A stretch of 27,445 bases of DNA from Neisseriaceae bacterium (GTDB lineage Bacteria > Pseudomonadota > Gammaproteobacteria > Burkholderiales > Neisseriaceae). A model generated the notes under the pieces. It searched no databases. It saw only the letters and a list, made by a program, of their open reading frames with translations, and had not been told where the DNA came from. A program made the position numbers and the translations under genes. This document shows positions 1-7,128 of the stretch, piece after piece (within the stretch, counting starts at the first letter, position 1; each line of letters begins with the position of its first letter). Location: contig JASLBZ010000111.1 in the NCBI GenBank assembly GCA_030146285.1, forward strand, positions 1 to 27,445, given 5' to 3'.

Positions 1-368
1 AAAACTTGTTTGCAAACTTGGTGAGGCAAAAGGCTGGTGCCCATTTCAAAGCCTTTGCAAGCAGTTAAAATGGGTTTGTGGCCCATGTTTAATTGTTTGA
101 TGGCTTCAAGGCTTGAGCGCAGTCCAATCATGGGCGTAACGATTAAAATCAAATCTGCATCGCAAAGAGCGACATCGAGTAATGGCGTAACAGCGAGGTT
201 CTTTGGAAAAGGGAATCCGGGCAAATAGCGTTGGTTCTGGCCTTCTTTTAAAATGTGCTCACAGTGTTCTGGGTTGTGACCCCATAACGAAATTTGATGG
301 CCATGATGTGCAAAGTGCAATGCCAATGCACTTCCCCAAGCACCTGCGCCCAATACTGCAATATTCAT
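1..368 (-). CDS. gpsA: Glycerol-3-phosphate dehydrogenase [NAD(P)+], N-terminal part
   Basis: The reverse strand from the ATG at 368 stays open to the window edge, giving about 122 codons that begin MNIAVLGAGAWGSALALHFA. The GAGAWGSA dinucleotide-binding loop at residues 7-14 and the later segment ending PILTACKGFE are typical of GpsA, which reduces dihydroxyacetone phosphate to sn-glycerol 3-phosphate for phospholipid synthesis in the cytosol. The C-terminal catalytic domain lies outside the window, so the gene is partial here. No strong Shine-Dalgarno is visible. A TTGCGT-N16-TAAAGT promoter lies about 30 nt upstream. It diverges from acpP-fabF, so two lipid-synthesis units share one intergenic region. 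Confidence 0.93.
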   Translation of the reverse strand, partial: MNIAVLGAGAWGSALALHFAHHGHQISLWGHNPEHCEHILKEGQNQRYLPGFPFPKNLAVTPLLDVALCDADLILIVTPMIGLRSSLEAIKQLNMGHKPILTACKGFEMGTSLLPHQVCKQV

Positions 369-403
369 ATTGATTATCGTGTCTTTAGAAATCGAATCAA
401 CAC

Positions 404-431
404 ACTTTAGCAAATAAAAATTAAAACGCAA
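404..431 (-). promoter_or_regulatory. Candidate gpsA promoter
   Basis: On the reverse strand a TTGCGT hexamer is followed after 16 nt by TAAAGT, and the -10 is preceded by TGC, an extended -10 element. The predicted start near 397 would leave a leader of about 29 nt before the gpsA ATG. The -35 is a weak match, so this is tentative. Confidence 0.35.
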
Positions 432-573
432 AATTCTGTAGGTGCTTTTTTACAAAAAAAAAGAATCGAAATGTTGTGATGTCCTGCGAAATGCTTTCTT
501 TCATCAAAACCTGTCGATTTTATTGGCAGTGTGATAAAATTCCCGCCTAAAGCTATAAATAAACATTGATTTT

Positions 574-609
574 GCCGAATAATTCGGCCATTATGCTGAT
601 TATTCAGCA
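574..609. repeat. Two adjacent palindromes upstream of acpP
   Basis: GCCGAATAATTCGGC at 574-588 has 7-bp arms around a central A. TGCTGATTATTCAGCA at 594-609 has 6-bp arms around TTAT. Their centres are about 20-21 bp apart, close to two helical turns. They could be a tandem operator or, on the forward strand, a weak terminator, because T6 follows at 612-617. No assigned role. Confidence 0.5.
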
Positions 610-784
610 ACGTTTTTTGGCTTAAAAGAATATTTTTATTATTAAAATCAGCTATTTGATTTTATTTTTTCAATTTTAGATATGAAACTCTAATTTTATT
701 GGGTACAATTCTATTCAATAAAAATTAGGGTTAAATATTCAAAAAACCCCACTTTATGATTATTAAAGGTGTAAAGGATTAAAC

Positions 785-1024
785 ATGGATAACAACATCG
801 AACAGCGCGTTAAAAAAATCGTTGCCGAACAACTAGGCGTGAGCGAAGCTGAAGTTAAAATTGACTCTTCTTTCCAAGAAGACTTAGGCGCTGACTCTTT
901 GGATACAGTTGAATTGGTAATGGCTTTGGAAGAAGCTTTCGGTTGCGAAATTCCTGATGAAGATGCAGAAAAAATCACAACTGTACAACAAGCTATCGAC
1001 TACGTTTCTGCAAATTTAAACTAA
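785..1024 (+). CDS. acpP: Acyl carrier protein
   Basis: A 79-residue, highly acidic protein of the usual ACP length. The phosphopantetheine attachment motif GADSLDTVE is present, with Ser38 as the modified residue, flanked by the standard helices (start MDNNIEQRVKKIVAEQ, end AIDYVSANLN). In the cytosol it carries the growing acyl chain during type II fatty acid synthesis. The start is fixed by AAAGGA 6 nt upstream. fabF follows 106 nt downstream behind a 12-bp hairpin, so acpP can be made in excess over fabF. The rest of the usual fab cluster (plsX, fabH, fabD, fabG) is not adjacent on the left. Confidence 0.98.
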   Translation: MDNNIEQRVKKIVAEQLGVSEAEVKIDSSFQEDLGADSLDTVELVMALEEAFGCEIPDEDAEKITTVQQAIDYVSANLN

Positions 1025-1052
1025 TTTGTATTTCGATTTTAAAGCATGTAAG

Positions 1053-1105
1053 TTGCCTCTGTTTGGACCCGACATCAAGCATGTTAGCCCAATAAACAGA
1101 GGCAA
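1053..1105 (+). terminator. Hairpin between acpP and fabF (possible partial terminator)
   Basis: TTGCCTCTGTTT (1053-1064) and AAACAGAGGCAA (1094-1105) form a perfect 12-bp stem, with a small ACAT/ATGT stem inside the loop. Only TTTTATT follows, so termination is probably partial. The hairpin sits between two genes of one pathway whose products are needed in very different amounts. Confidence 0.5.
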
Positions 1106-1130
1106 TTTTATTGATATAGGTAGATAACAC

Positions 1131-2384
1131 ATGAGTAAAAGAAGAGTTGTCATCACTGGTTTGGGGCAAGTTTCTCCAGTTGGTAATGATGTTGCGACAG
1201 CATGGTCAAACCTATTGGCCGGTAAAAGTGGTATTGGTGAAATTACCCGCTTTGACACCACTGAGTACGCAACGCATTTTGCCGGTGAAGTAAAAGACTT
1301 TGATATTTCTGAATACATTTCAGCCAAAGATGCTCGCCGCATGGATTACTTTATCCATTATGGTATTGCAGCTGCTTACCAAGCAATTGCAGATGCAGGT
1401 TTAGATGACATTGCTGATTTGGATAAAACTCGTGTGGGTGTCAATATCGGCTCTGGTATTGGCGGTTTACCGTTGATTGAAGACACCGCTGTTGTGTCTT
1501 TTGAAAATGGCCCACGTAAAATTGGCCCATTCTTCATCCCTGGTTCTTTGATTAACATGATTTCAGGTCATGTTACGATTAACAAAGGCTACCAAGGTCC
1601 TAGTTATGGTATCGTTTCTGCTTGTACCACAGGAACCCACTGTATTGGCGATTCGATGCGTCTGATTCAGTATGGTGATGCGGACATTATGGTCGCAGGT
1701 GGTGCTGAAGGTGCAATTACTGGTTTGGGCATGGGTGGTTTTAATGCATGTAAAGCATTGTCAACTCGCAATGATGACCCACAAGCTGCTTCTCGTCCGT
1801 GGGACAAAGGACGCGATGGTTTTGTGATGGGCGAGGGTGCTGGTGTATTGGTACTAGAAGAATACGAACATGCCAAAGCACGTGGCGCAAAAATTTACGC
1901 GGAAGTGATTGGCTATGGCATGAGCTCAGATGCCTATCATATTACTGCACCGATGACAGAAGGCCTTGGCGCTGCGCTTGGCATGAGCAATGCACTTCGT
2001 GATGCTGGTATTGATCCAAGTGAAGTTGACTATGTGAATGCGCATGGTACATCAACGCCACAAGGCGATGCTGCTGAAGTGGCTGCCATTAAAAAAGCAT
2101 TTGGTGAACACGCTTACAACTTGGTTGTTAACTCAACCAAATCCATGACAGGTCACTTGTTGGGTGGTGCTGGTGGTGTTGAAGCGGTTTATACTGCATT
2201 GGCATTGAAAAACCAAGTGTCACCGCCAACCATTAATATCGTTGACCAAGATATTGAAGCAGGTTGTGATTTGGACTTTAATAAAGATGGTGCTCGTGAG
2301 ATGACAATCAACACAGCCATTTCTAACTCATTTGGCTTTGGTGGTACCAACGGTACTTTGGTCATGAGACGTATTGAAGACTAA
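1131..2384 (+). CDS. fabF: 3-oxoacyl-[acyl-carrier-protein] synthase II
   Basis: A 417-residue KAS II condensing enzyme, close to the usual ~413. It joins malonyl-ACP to an acyl-ACP to extend the chain by two carbons. The Cys-His-His catalytic triad is complete: Cys165 in VSACTTGTHC, His305 in NAHGTSTPQGD and His342 in STKSMTGHLLGGAGG. The N-terminal KRRVVITGLGQVSPVGN and C-terminal NSFGFGGTNGTLV are family hallmarks. The Shine-Dalgarno before the ATG is weak (TAGGTAG). It lies downstream of acpP in the order usual for proteobacteria, and a strong terminator follows its stop codon. Confidence 0.98.
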   Translation: MSKRRVVITGLGQVSPVGNDVATAWSNLLAGKSGIGEITRFDTTEYATHFAGEVKDFDISEYISAKDARRMDYFIHYGIAAAYQAIADAGLDDIADLDKTRVGVNIGSGIGGLPLIEDTAVVSFENGPRKIGPFFIPGSLINMISGHVTINKGYQGPSYGIVSACTTGTHCIGDSMRLIQYGDADIMVAGGAEGAITGLGMGGFNACKALSTRNDDPQAASRPWDKGRDGFVMGEGAGVLVLEEYEHAKARGAKIYAEVIGYGMSSDAYHITAPMTEGLGAALGMSNALRDAGIDPSEVDYVNAHGTSTPQGDAAEVAAIKKAFGEHAYNLVVNSTKSMTGHLLGGAGGVEAVYTALALKNQVSPPTINIVDQDIEAGCDLDFNKDGAREMTINTAISNSFGFGGTNGTLVMRRIED

Positions 2385-2397
2385 ACACATAGTATTT

Positions 2398-2426
2398 AAA
2401 AAGCTGCCTAAATAGGCAGCTTTTTT
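2398..2426 (+). terminator. fabF terminator
   Basis: A 13-bp perfect stem has arms at 2398-2410 and 2413-2425 (core AGCTGCC/GGCAGCT), with a minimal loop, and the 3' arm ends in T6. It lies 14 nt after the fabF stop. The stem core shares GGCAGC with the local DUS dialect. Confidence 0.85.
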
Positions 2427-2428
2427 GA

Positions 2429-2440
2429 TGGCAGCCTGAA
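2429..2440 (+). repeat. DNA uptake sequence variant
   Basis: TGGCAGCCTGAA differs at the first base only from AGGCAGCCTGAA, the Kingella-type DUS dialect. It lies 3 nt after the fabF terminator. Confidence 0.6.
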
Positions 2441-2599
2441 AAATAAAACGGTGGATTTGAAATTCAGAAAAAGCCGATAAAAATTCAAATTTTCTTTGTG
2501 AGCAGAACTTATATGGTGCAATAAATCATGCTAAAGTAGAGGTTTGCTTGGACAGCGCCGGCACACAAAGCAAAGTGGACTTTATGTCGTATTTGCAAG

Positions 2600-2611
2600 A
2601 CGCTGCCTGAA
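2600..2611 (+). repeat. DNA uptake sequence variant
   Basis: ACGCTGCCTGAA differs at one base from AGGCTGCCTGAA, the Simonsiella-type DUS dialect. It is in the leader region of the aminotransferase gene. Confidence 0.45.
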
Positions 2612-2653
2612 GACGATTTTACCAATAACGTTGTAAGATAAAGGACTCACATC

Positions 2654-3847
2654 ATGTTTAAGCATGTTGATTTTTATGCAGGCGATCCGATTTTAAGTTT
2701 GGTTGAAACCTATAACAAAGACCCACGTTCAGAAAAAGTAAACTTGGGTATTGGTCTTTACTATGATGAAGATGGTCGTATTCCATTATTAGGTTCGGTT
2801 CAAAAAGCAGAAACAGCACGTGCGAATGCGCCAAGCCCACGCCCATATTTGCCGATGGAAGGTTTGATGACATATCGCCAGGCCGTACAACGTTTGTTGT
2901 TCGGTGCTGATTGCCAAGCTGTTGCAGAAGGTCGTGTTGCTACCATTCAATCACTAGGTGGTTCTGGTGCATTGCGTGTGGGTGCTGAGTTCATACACAA
3001 ATATTTCCCTCAAAGCGTTGCTTATGTGAGCGACCCTACATGGGCGAACCACATTGGTATTTTTGAAGGTGCTGGTTTTGAAGTTAAAAAATACCCTTAC
3101 TACGATGCCAAAACAGGTGGTGTGCGTTTTGAAGAAATGATTGCATTTTTCAAAGCATTGCCAGCCAAATCAGTACTAATCTTGCATCCTTGCTGCCATA
3201 ACCCAACGGGCGTGGATTTAACACCGGCTCAGTGGGATGAAGTGATTGCAGTAGTGAAAGAGCATGACTTGATTCCATTTATGGACATCGCTTACCAAGG
3301 TTTTGGTAAAGACTTAGACACAGATGCTTACGCAATTCGCGCAGCAGTTGCTGCTGGCTTAACCTTGTTTGTGAGCAATTCATTCTCTAAAAACTTGTCA
3401 TTCTACGGTGAGCGTGTAGGTGGTTTGTCAGTGGTTTGCCCAAGTGCTGAAGAAGCTGCTTTGGTTATGGGTCAATTGAAATTGGCAATTCGCCAAATGT
3501 ATTCAAACCCACCATTTCATGGTGGCCACGTTGCTGCTGATGTGATGAATGACGAAGGTTTATACGCTGAGTGGGTTGGCGAAGTGGCGATGATGCGAGA
3601 CCGCATTAAACTTATGCGTCAAAAATTGTATGAAGTATTGTCTGCTAAAGTGCCAAGCCGTGATTTTAGCTATTTCATTACCCAACAAGGCATGTTCAGC
3701 TTCACAGGTTTAACACCTGAGCAAGTAGACCGTTTGCGTGAAGAATTCGCCATCTACTTGGTTCAATCAGGCCGTATGTGTGTGGCTGGCTTGAACACCA
3801 AAAACATTGACTACATTGCCAATGCATTTGCAGAAGTATTGAAATAA
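2654..3847 (+). CDS. Aspartate/aromatic aminotransferase (class I)
   Basis: A 397-residue fold-type I PLP enzyme of the AspC/TyrB branch. It should move amino groups between aspartate or aromatic amino acids and 2-oxoglutarate. The PLP-binding Lys246 is in SNSFSKNLSFYGERVGG, matching the E. coli AspC position. The substrate carboxylate-binding Arg374 is in SGRMCVAGLN, and HNPTGVD carries the conserved Asn. The opening MFKHVDFYAGDPILSLVETY is characteristic of the branch. AAAGGA at 2640-2645 sets the start. Sequence alone cannot separate AspC from TyrB activity, so no symbol is given. It is a single gene with its own leader and terminator. Confidence 0.93.
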   Translation: MFKHVDFYAGDPILSLVETYNKDPRSEKVNLGIGLYYDEDGRIPLLGSVQKAETARANAPSPRPYLPMEGLMTYRQAVQRLLFGADCQAVAEGRVATIQSLGGSGALRVGAEFIHKYFPQSVAYVSDPTWANHIGIFEGAGFEVKKYPYYDAKTGGVRFEEMIAFFKALPAKSVLILHPCCHNPTGVDLTPAQWDEVIAVVKEHDLIPFMDIAYQGFGKDLDTDAYAIRAAVAAGLTLFVSNSFSKNLSFYGERVGGLSVVCPSAEEAALVMGQLKLAIRQMYSNPPFHGGHVAADVMNDEGLYAEWVGEVAMMRDRIKLMRQKLYEVLSAKVPSRDFSYFITQQGMFSFTGLTPEQVDRLREEFAIYLVQSGRMCVAGLNTKNIDYIANAFAEVLK

Positions 3848-3870
3848 TTCATAGTTGAGTTGTTTATCAA

Positions 3871-3907
3871 AAAAAGGCAGCCTGTTATGTTCAGGCTGCC
3901 TCTTTTT
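3871..3907. terminator. Bidirectional terminator built from inverted DUS
   Basis: AAAAAGGCAGCCTG (3871-3884) pairs with CAGGCTGCCTCTTTTT (3892-3907) around a 7-nt loop. T runs flank both arms, so it can end the aminotransferase (forward) and cysE (reverse) transcripts, which converge here. The right arm is a complete uptake sequence, the classic neisserial use of paired DUS as terminators. Confidence 0.88.
3890..3901 (-). repeat. DNA uptake sequence, exact AGGCAGCCTGAA
   Basis: The reverse strand reads AGGCAGCCTGAA, an exact Kingella-type (AG-kingDUS) 12-mer, in the right arm of the convergent terminator. The left arm holds the 10-base AGGCAGCCTG on the forward strand. Confidence 0.85.
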
Positions 3908-3923
3908 GTACCGAAACGATGGA

Positions 3924-4721
3924 TTAAATACTTTGATCCATTTGATTCGCAGGAATACCGTGTTGGCTAACGCCCAAATAGCGCGCAGGTACGCCAATGG
4001 CTGTGGTGTAAGCGGGTACGTCTTGTACCACGACGCTGCCGGCACCAATTTTGGCACAATCATTCACGCGGATATTGCCCAATACCGAAGCATTCGCACC
4101 AATCATCACGCCATCGCCAATTTTTGGATGGCGATCGCCAGACTCTTTGCCCGAGCCGCCCAAAGTAACACCGTGTAGCATTGAGATGTTGTTACCAAGA
4201 ACGGCTGTTTCGCCAATCACAACGCCGGTGCCATGGTCAATCATGATGCCACGACCCATGCGTGCAGCAGGGTGGATGTCGACACCAAAAACTTCAGAGG
4301 CGCGGTTTTGTAAAAAGTAAGTCAGGGTTTTGCGATTGGCTCGCCACAAAGCATGGTTAATGCGGTGTGCTTGAATGGCATGAAAGCCCTTGTAATACAA
4401 AAGCGGTAAACAATATGCATCACAAGCAGGGTCACGCTCATAATAAGCAGCAATGTCAGCTTGCATGGCTTCGCTGATTTCATTGTTGTCACTTAATATT
4501 TCGCAAAAAATTTCATACAGCGCGCGCGCATCCATCACAGGACTGGCTAGTTTGCTGGATAAATGAAAAGCCAATACTTTATTGATGTGGTCATGACGCA
4601 AAACAGTGGCGTGCAAGAAACTTGCCAACATGGGCTCATCAATGGCAGCCTGTTCGACTTCTTCACGAATGGTATACCATAAGGTTACTTCGGGTCTGGT
4701 AGGTGTATTCATATGGTTCAT
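3924..4721 (-). CDS. cysE: Serine O-acetyltransferase
   Basis: A 265-residue CysE that acetylates L-serine with acetyl-CoA, the first committed step of cysteine synthesis. The N-terminal helical domain (about 1-140) is followed by a left-handed beta-helix of hexapeptide repeats. Catalytic residues match E. coli with a +5 offset: Asp148 in VDIHPAAR, His163 in MIDHGTGVVIGE and His198 in DRHPKIGDG. The protein ends in isoleucine (MDQSI), the residue that inserts into the CysK active site to form the cysteine synthase complex. A Met4 start (MNTPTRP) is also possible. The leader carries a palindrome containing a DnaA-box sequence. Confidence 0.96.
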   Translation of the reverse strand: MNHMNTPTRPEVTLWYTIREEVEQAAIDEPMLASFLHATVLRHDHINKVLAFHLSSKLASPVMDARALYEIFCEILSDNNEISEAMQADIAAYYERDPACDAYCLPLLYYKGFHAIQAHRINHALWRANRKTLTYFLQNRASEVFGVDIHPAARMGRGIMIDHGTGVVIGETAVLGNNISMLHGVTLGGSGKESGDRHPKIGDGVMIGANASVLGNIRVNDCAKIGAGSVVVQDVPAYTTAIGVPARYLGVSQHGIPANQMDQSI

Positions 4722-4734
4722 TAAACAATAAACA

Positions 4735-4758
4735 GTCAGTTATTTGTGGATAACTGAC
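4735..4758. repeat. 9-bp inverted repeat with DnaA box upstream of cysE
   Basis: GTCAGTTAT (4735-4743) and ATAACTGAC (4750-4758) are perfect arms around TTGTGG. The reverse strand over 4745-4753 reads TTATCCACA, an exact DnaA-box consensus. The element lies 14 nt before the cysE ATG and after the rng stop. It could be an operator, a weak rng terminator (TGTTTATTGTTT follows on the reverse strand) or a lone DnaA site. Confidence 0.5.
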
Positions 4759-4802
4759 ATATGTTTAGAAAAAGATAAGGATGATGTGGCTTAGTGTAAC
4801 GC

Positions 4803-6302
4803 TTAAAGCAAGACAATATCAAATTGTTCTTGGTGGTAAGTGTTTTCAATGGCCAATGAGATGGGTTTTTCAATAAACTCGCTTAACATGGTCAAGGACT
4901 TTGATTCTTCATCCAAGAATCGGTCGATGACCATTTGGCTGGCCAAAATTCGGTAGCCATTGGTTTTTTGATTGCGACGCGATTGGTAGACAATTTCTCG
5001 TTGAATTTCGTAGCAAATGGTCTGAGGCGTTTTCATTAAGCCGCGTCCTTGGCAATAAGGACAGGCTTCACATTCCACATGCGCTAAGCTTTCTCGGGTA
5101 CGCTTGCGTGTTAACTCTACCAAGCCTAAGCTGGTAAAGCCATTGAGTGTGACGCGGGTTCTGTCATTGCTAAGCGCTTTGGCAAACTCGGAGAGCACAG
5201 CTTGCTGATGCTCTTCTTTGTCCATATCGATAAAATCGATGATGATGATGCCGCCGATATTGCGAAGACGCAGTTCTCTGGCGATGGCATGGCAGGCTTC
5301 AATATTGGTTTTATAAATGGTTTCATCAAAATTACGAGTACCGACAAAGCCGCCTGTATTCACATCGATTGTGGTCATGGCTTCGGTAGGATCAATAATC
5401 AAATAACCCCCAAAACGCAAATTCACACGAGGTTGTAAAGCTCGGCTGATTTCAGCGTCAACACCATAAGTCGCAAACAAAGGGTGTTCACCATTGAATA
5501 GCTCAATCTTATCCACAGCACGTTGTACAAATTGCTCAGCGAAAGCTTTCATACGTTGGAAGTTTTCGTTGGAATCAATCAAGATTTTTTTTGTATTGTC
5601 ATTGAACATATCACGCAAGACGCGCATGCCCAAGGACAGATCTTGGTAAAGCATGGTTTGCGCAGGCTTGGTTTTGGATAAATAACGAATGTGTGACCAG
5701 ACTTTGCTTAGATAATCGATGTCGGCTTTTAAATCTGCATCGGATGCATCTTCTGCACTGGTGCGAATAATATAGCCGTGGCAAGCATCGCTTGGAATTA
5801 AACTTTCCATGCGGCTTTTTAAGCTTAAGCGTTCGGCTTCATTTTCAATGCGTTGTGAAATGCCAATGTGTTCATCTTGAGGCAAATGCACCAAGAAGCG
5901 GCCAGCCAGTGAAATCTGGGTTGATAACCGAGCACCCTTGCTGTTAATGGGGTCTTTAATCACTTGAACCAAGACGGTTTGACCATCGAAAACCACTTGT
6001 TCAATGCGCAATTCTTGGCTTGGATGTTGGCGATTTTCAAACACATCGACGATGTGTAAAAATGCCGCACGCTCTAAACCAATATCAATGAAAGCGCTTT
6101 GCATGCCGGGCAAGACACGTTTTACTGTGCCCAAATAAATATTGCCAACCAAGCCTCGGTGGCTATTGCGTTCAATGTGCAGTTCACAGACGGTGTCATT
6201 TTCTAAAGTTGCTACACGGGTTTCCTGTGGTGTGATGTTCACCAAAATGGTTTCAGGAGGCCGCACAACATCTTTGCTTAAAGCAATGGTTTGTTGCAAC
6301 AT
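4803..6302 (-). CDS. rng: Ribonuclease G
   Basis: A 499-residue RNase E/G-family endoribonuclease that matures the 5' end of 16S rRNA and takes part in mRNA decay. An S1-type RNA-binding region comes first (about 45-130, with RRNSHRGLVGNIY-like context and LPGMQSAFIDIG). The DNase I-like catalytic core follows, with Asp313 (TTIDVNTGGF) and Asp356 (IIIIDFIDMD). The zinc-link Cys414/Cys417 is in CEACPYCQGRG. The length and the lack of the long C-terminal scaffold mean RNase G, not RNase E. It starts about 14 residues earlier than E. coli RNase G, with no later Met before the fold. It follows maf, an order common in proteobacteria. Confidence 0.95.
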   Translation of the reverse strand: MLQQTIALSKDVVRPPETILVNITPQETRVATLENDTVCELHIERNSHRGLVGNIYLGTVKRVLPGMQSAFIDIGLERAAFLHIVDVFENRQHPSQELRIEQVVFDGQTVLVQVIKDPINSKGARLSTQISLAGRFLVHLPQDEHIGISQRIENEAERLSLKSRMESLIPSDACHGYIIRTSAEDASDADLKADIDYLSKVWSHIRYLSKTKPAQTMLYQDLSLGMRVLRDMFNDNTKKILIDSNENFQRMKAFAEQFVQRAVDKIELFNGEHPLFATYGVDAEISRALQPRVNLRFGGYLIIDPTEAMTTIDVNTGGFVGTRNFDETIYKTNIEACHAIARELRLRNIGGIIIIDFIDMDKEEHQQAVLSEFAKALSNDRTRVTLNGFTSLGLVELTRKRTRESLAHVECEACPYCQGRGLMKTPQTICYEIQREIVYQSRRNQKTNGYRILASQMVIDRFLDEESKSLTMLSEFIEKPISLAIENTYHQEQFDIVLL

Positions 6303-6338
6303 GTGGGTTTCTTTCTAATCTAAATGTCTTTTGCAAAA

Positions 6339-6359
6339 CACACCATGCTAAATGGTGTG
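6339..6359 (-). terminator. Hairpin between maf and rng
   Basis: On the reverse strand CACACCAT and ATGGTGTG form an 8-bp stem around a 5-nt loop, followed by TTTTGC. It lies 14 nt after the maf stop and before the rng start. The short T run suggests partial termination, so rng may still be co-transcribed with maf. Confidence 0.5.
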
Positions 6360-6372
6360 CTGAACAAAAAAA

Positions 6373-6963
6373 TCATTTGTTTTGAAGACAATCAATACCA
6401 CATTTTTGTAATAATTGTGCTGTTTCATACAAAGGTAATCCCATGACACCAGTATAACTGCCAATGAGGTGGCTGACAAATATTGCACCATAACCTTGAA
6501 TGCCATAACTGCCAGCTTTGTCCATGGGTTCTTCTGTATCAATGTAAGCTGTAATCTCGCTATCCGTGATGTCTTTAAAACAAACATCACTGATTTGTGT
6601 GCTTAAAAAGTGTTGACCTTTAAAGTAAACACACACGCTGGTAATCACTTGATGGGTCTGACCTGAAAGTGTTTTTAGCATGTTAAATGCGTTATTTTTA
6701 TTATTGGGTTTACCCAGAATGAGATTATCAATGGCAACTGAAGTATCAGCGCTTAAGATAGGCCAATCGGGATTTAAATTCAAATGGGTGGCAATGGCTT
6801 GTTGTGATTTTTCTCGTGCCATGCGCTCGGTATAACGAACAGCATCTTCATTAGTATAAGGGGTTTCATCAATTGTTGCCGAGATTTTTTCAGGCTGCAT
6901 GCCCAATTGTTGGAGCAGTTCAAAACGGCGGGGACTACCAGAGGCCAGATAAATCGATTTCAT
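6373..6963 (-). CDS. maf: Maf-family nucleoside triphosphate pyrophosphatase
   Basis: The frame is open further upstream, but the family start is the Met at 6963 (MKSIYLASGSPRR), giving 196 residues. That places the phosphate-binding SGSPRR at residues 8-13, as expected. Asp73 in LSADTSVAIDN is the general base, and MDKAGSYGIQGYGA matches the YhdE (dTTP/UTP pyrophosphatase) subgroup. The enzyme hydrolyses non-canonical or excess NTPs to the monophosphate, limiting misincorporation. The Shine-Dalgarno is weak at either candidate start. rng follows directly. Confidence 0.92.
   Translation of the reverse strand: MKSIYLASGSPRRFELLQQLGMQPEKISATIDETPYTNEDAVRYTERMAREKSQQAIATHLNLNPDWPILSADTSVAIDNLILGKPNNKNNAFNMLKTLSGQTHQVITSVCVYFKGQHFLSTQISDVCFKDITDSEITAYIDTEEPMDKAGSYGIQGYGAIFVSHLIGSYTGVMGLPLYETAQLLQKCGIDCLQNK
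6889..6900 (-). repeat. DNA uptake sequence variant inside maf
   Basis: The reverse strand reads ATGCAGCCTGAA, one base from AGGCAGCCTGAA. It lies in the maf coding sequence (MQPEK), so its match may be partly set by coding. Confidence 0.35.
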
Positions 6964-7128
6964 TAATATTTTGCCATATGCATATTGTTTATTGGGTTTT
7001 GTACTTATTTGCTTAAAATACAAACGATCTGTGTTTTAAAAGTGGTTGTGCCAGTCTTGTTATACCGGATATTTATTAAAATATGACTGTTTTTCAAAAT
7101 ACATTGGGTATTGAAAGGCCAGTTTGTC

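Larger units (their letters stand above)
369..784. other. gpsA-acpP intergenic region, AT-rich
   Basis: This 416-base gap separates divergent gpsA and acpP. It holds the candidate gpsA promoter and two adjacent palindromes at 574-588 and 594-609 (separate entry). TACAAT at 704-709 is a possible acpP -10, but no convincing -35 is spaced correctly from it. The acpP ribosome binding site AAAGGA is at 773-778, 6 nt before the ATG. I see no credible protein gene: the one reverse reading frame at 407-610 is AT-rich, has no recognisable start signals and resembles nothing I know. Confidence 0.6.

Noticed and set aside
407..610. 67-codon reverse frame upstream of acpP
   Set aside because: AT-rich, no recognised motif, and it overlaps the palindromes and the gpsA promoter.
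3855..4320. Forward frames opposite cysE
   Set aside because: Shadows of the well-supported cysE coding strand with no known motif.
4745..4753. Replication origin at the DnaA box
   Set aside because: One box only, with no cluster, no DNA-unwinding element and no dnaA/dnaN nearby.
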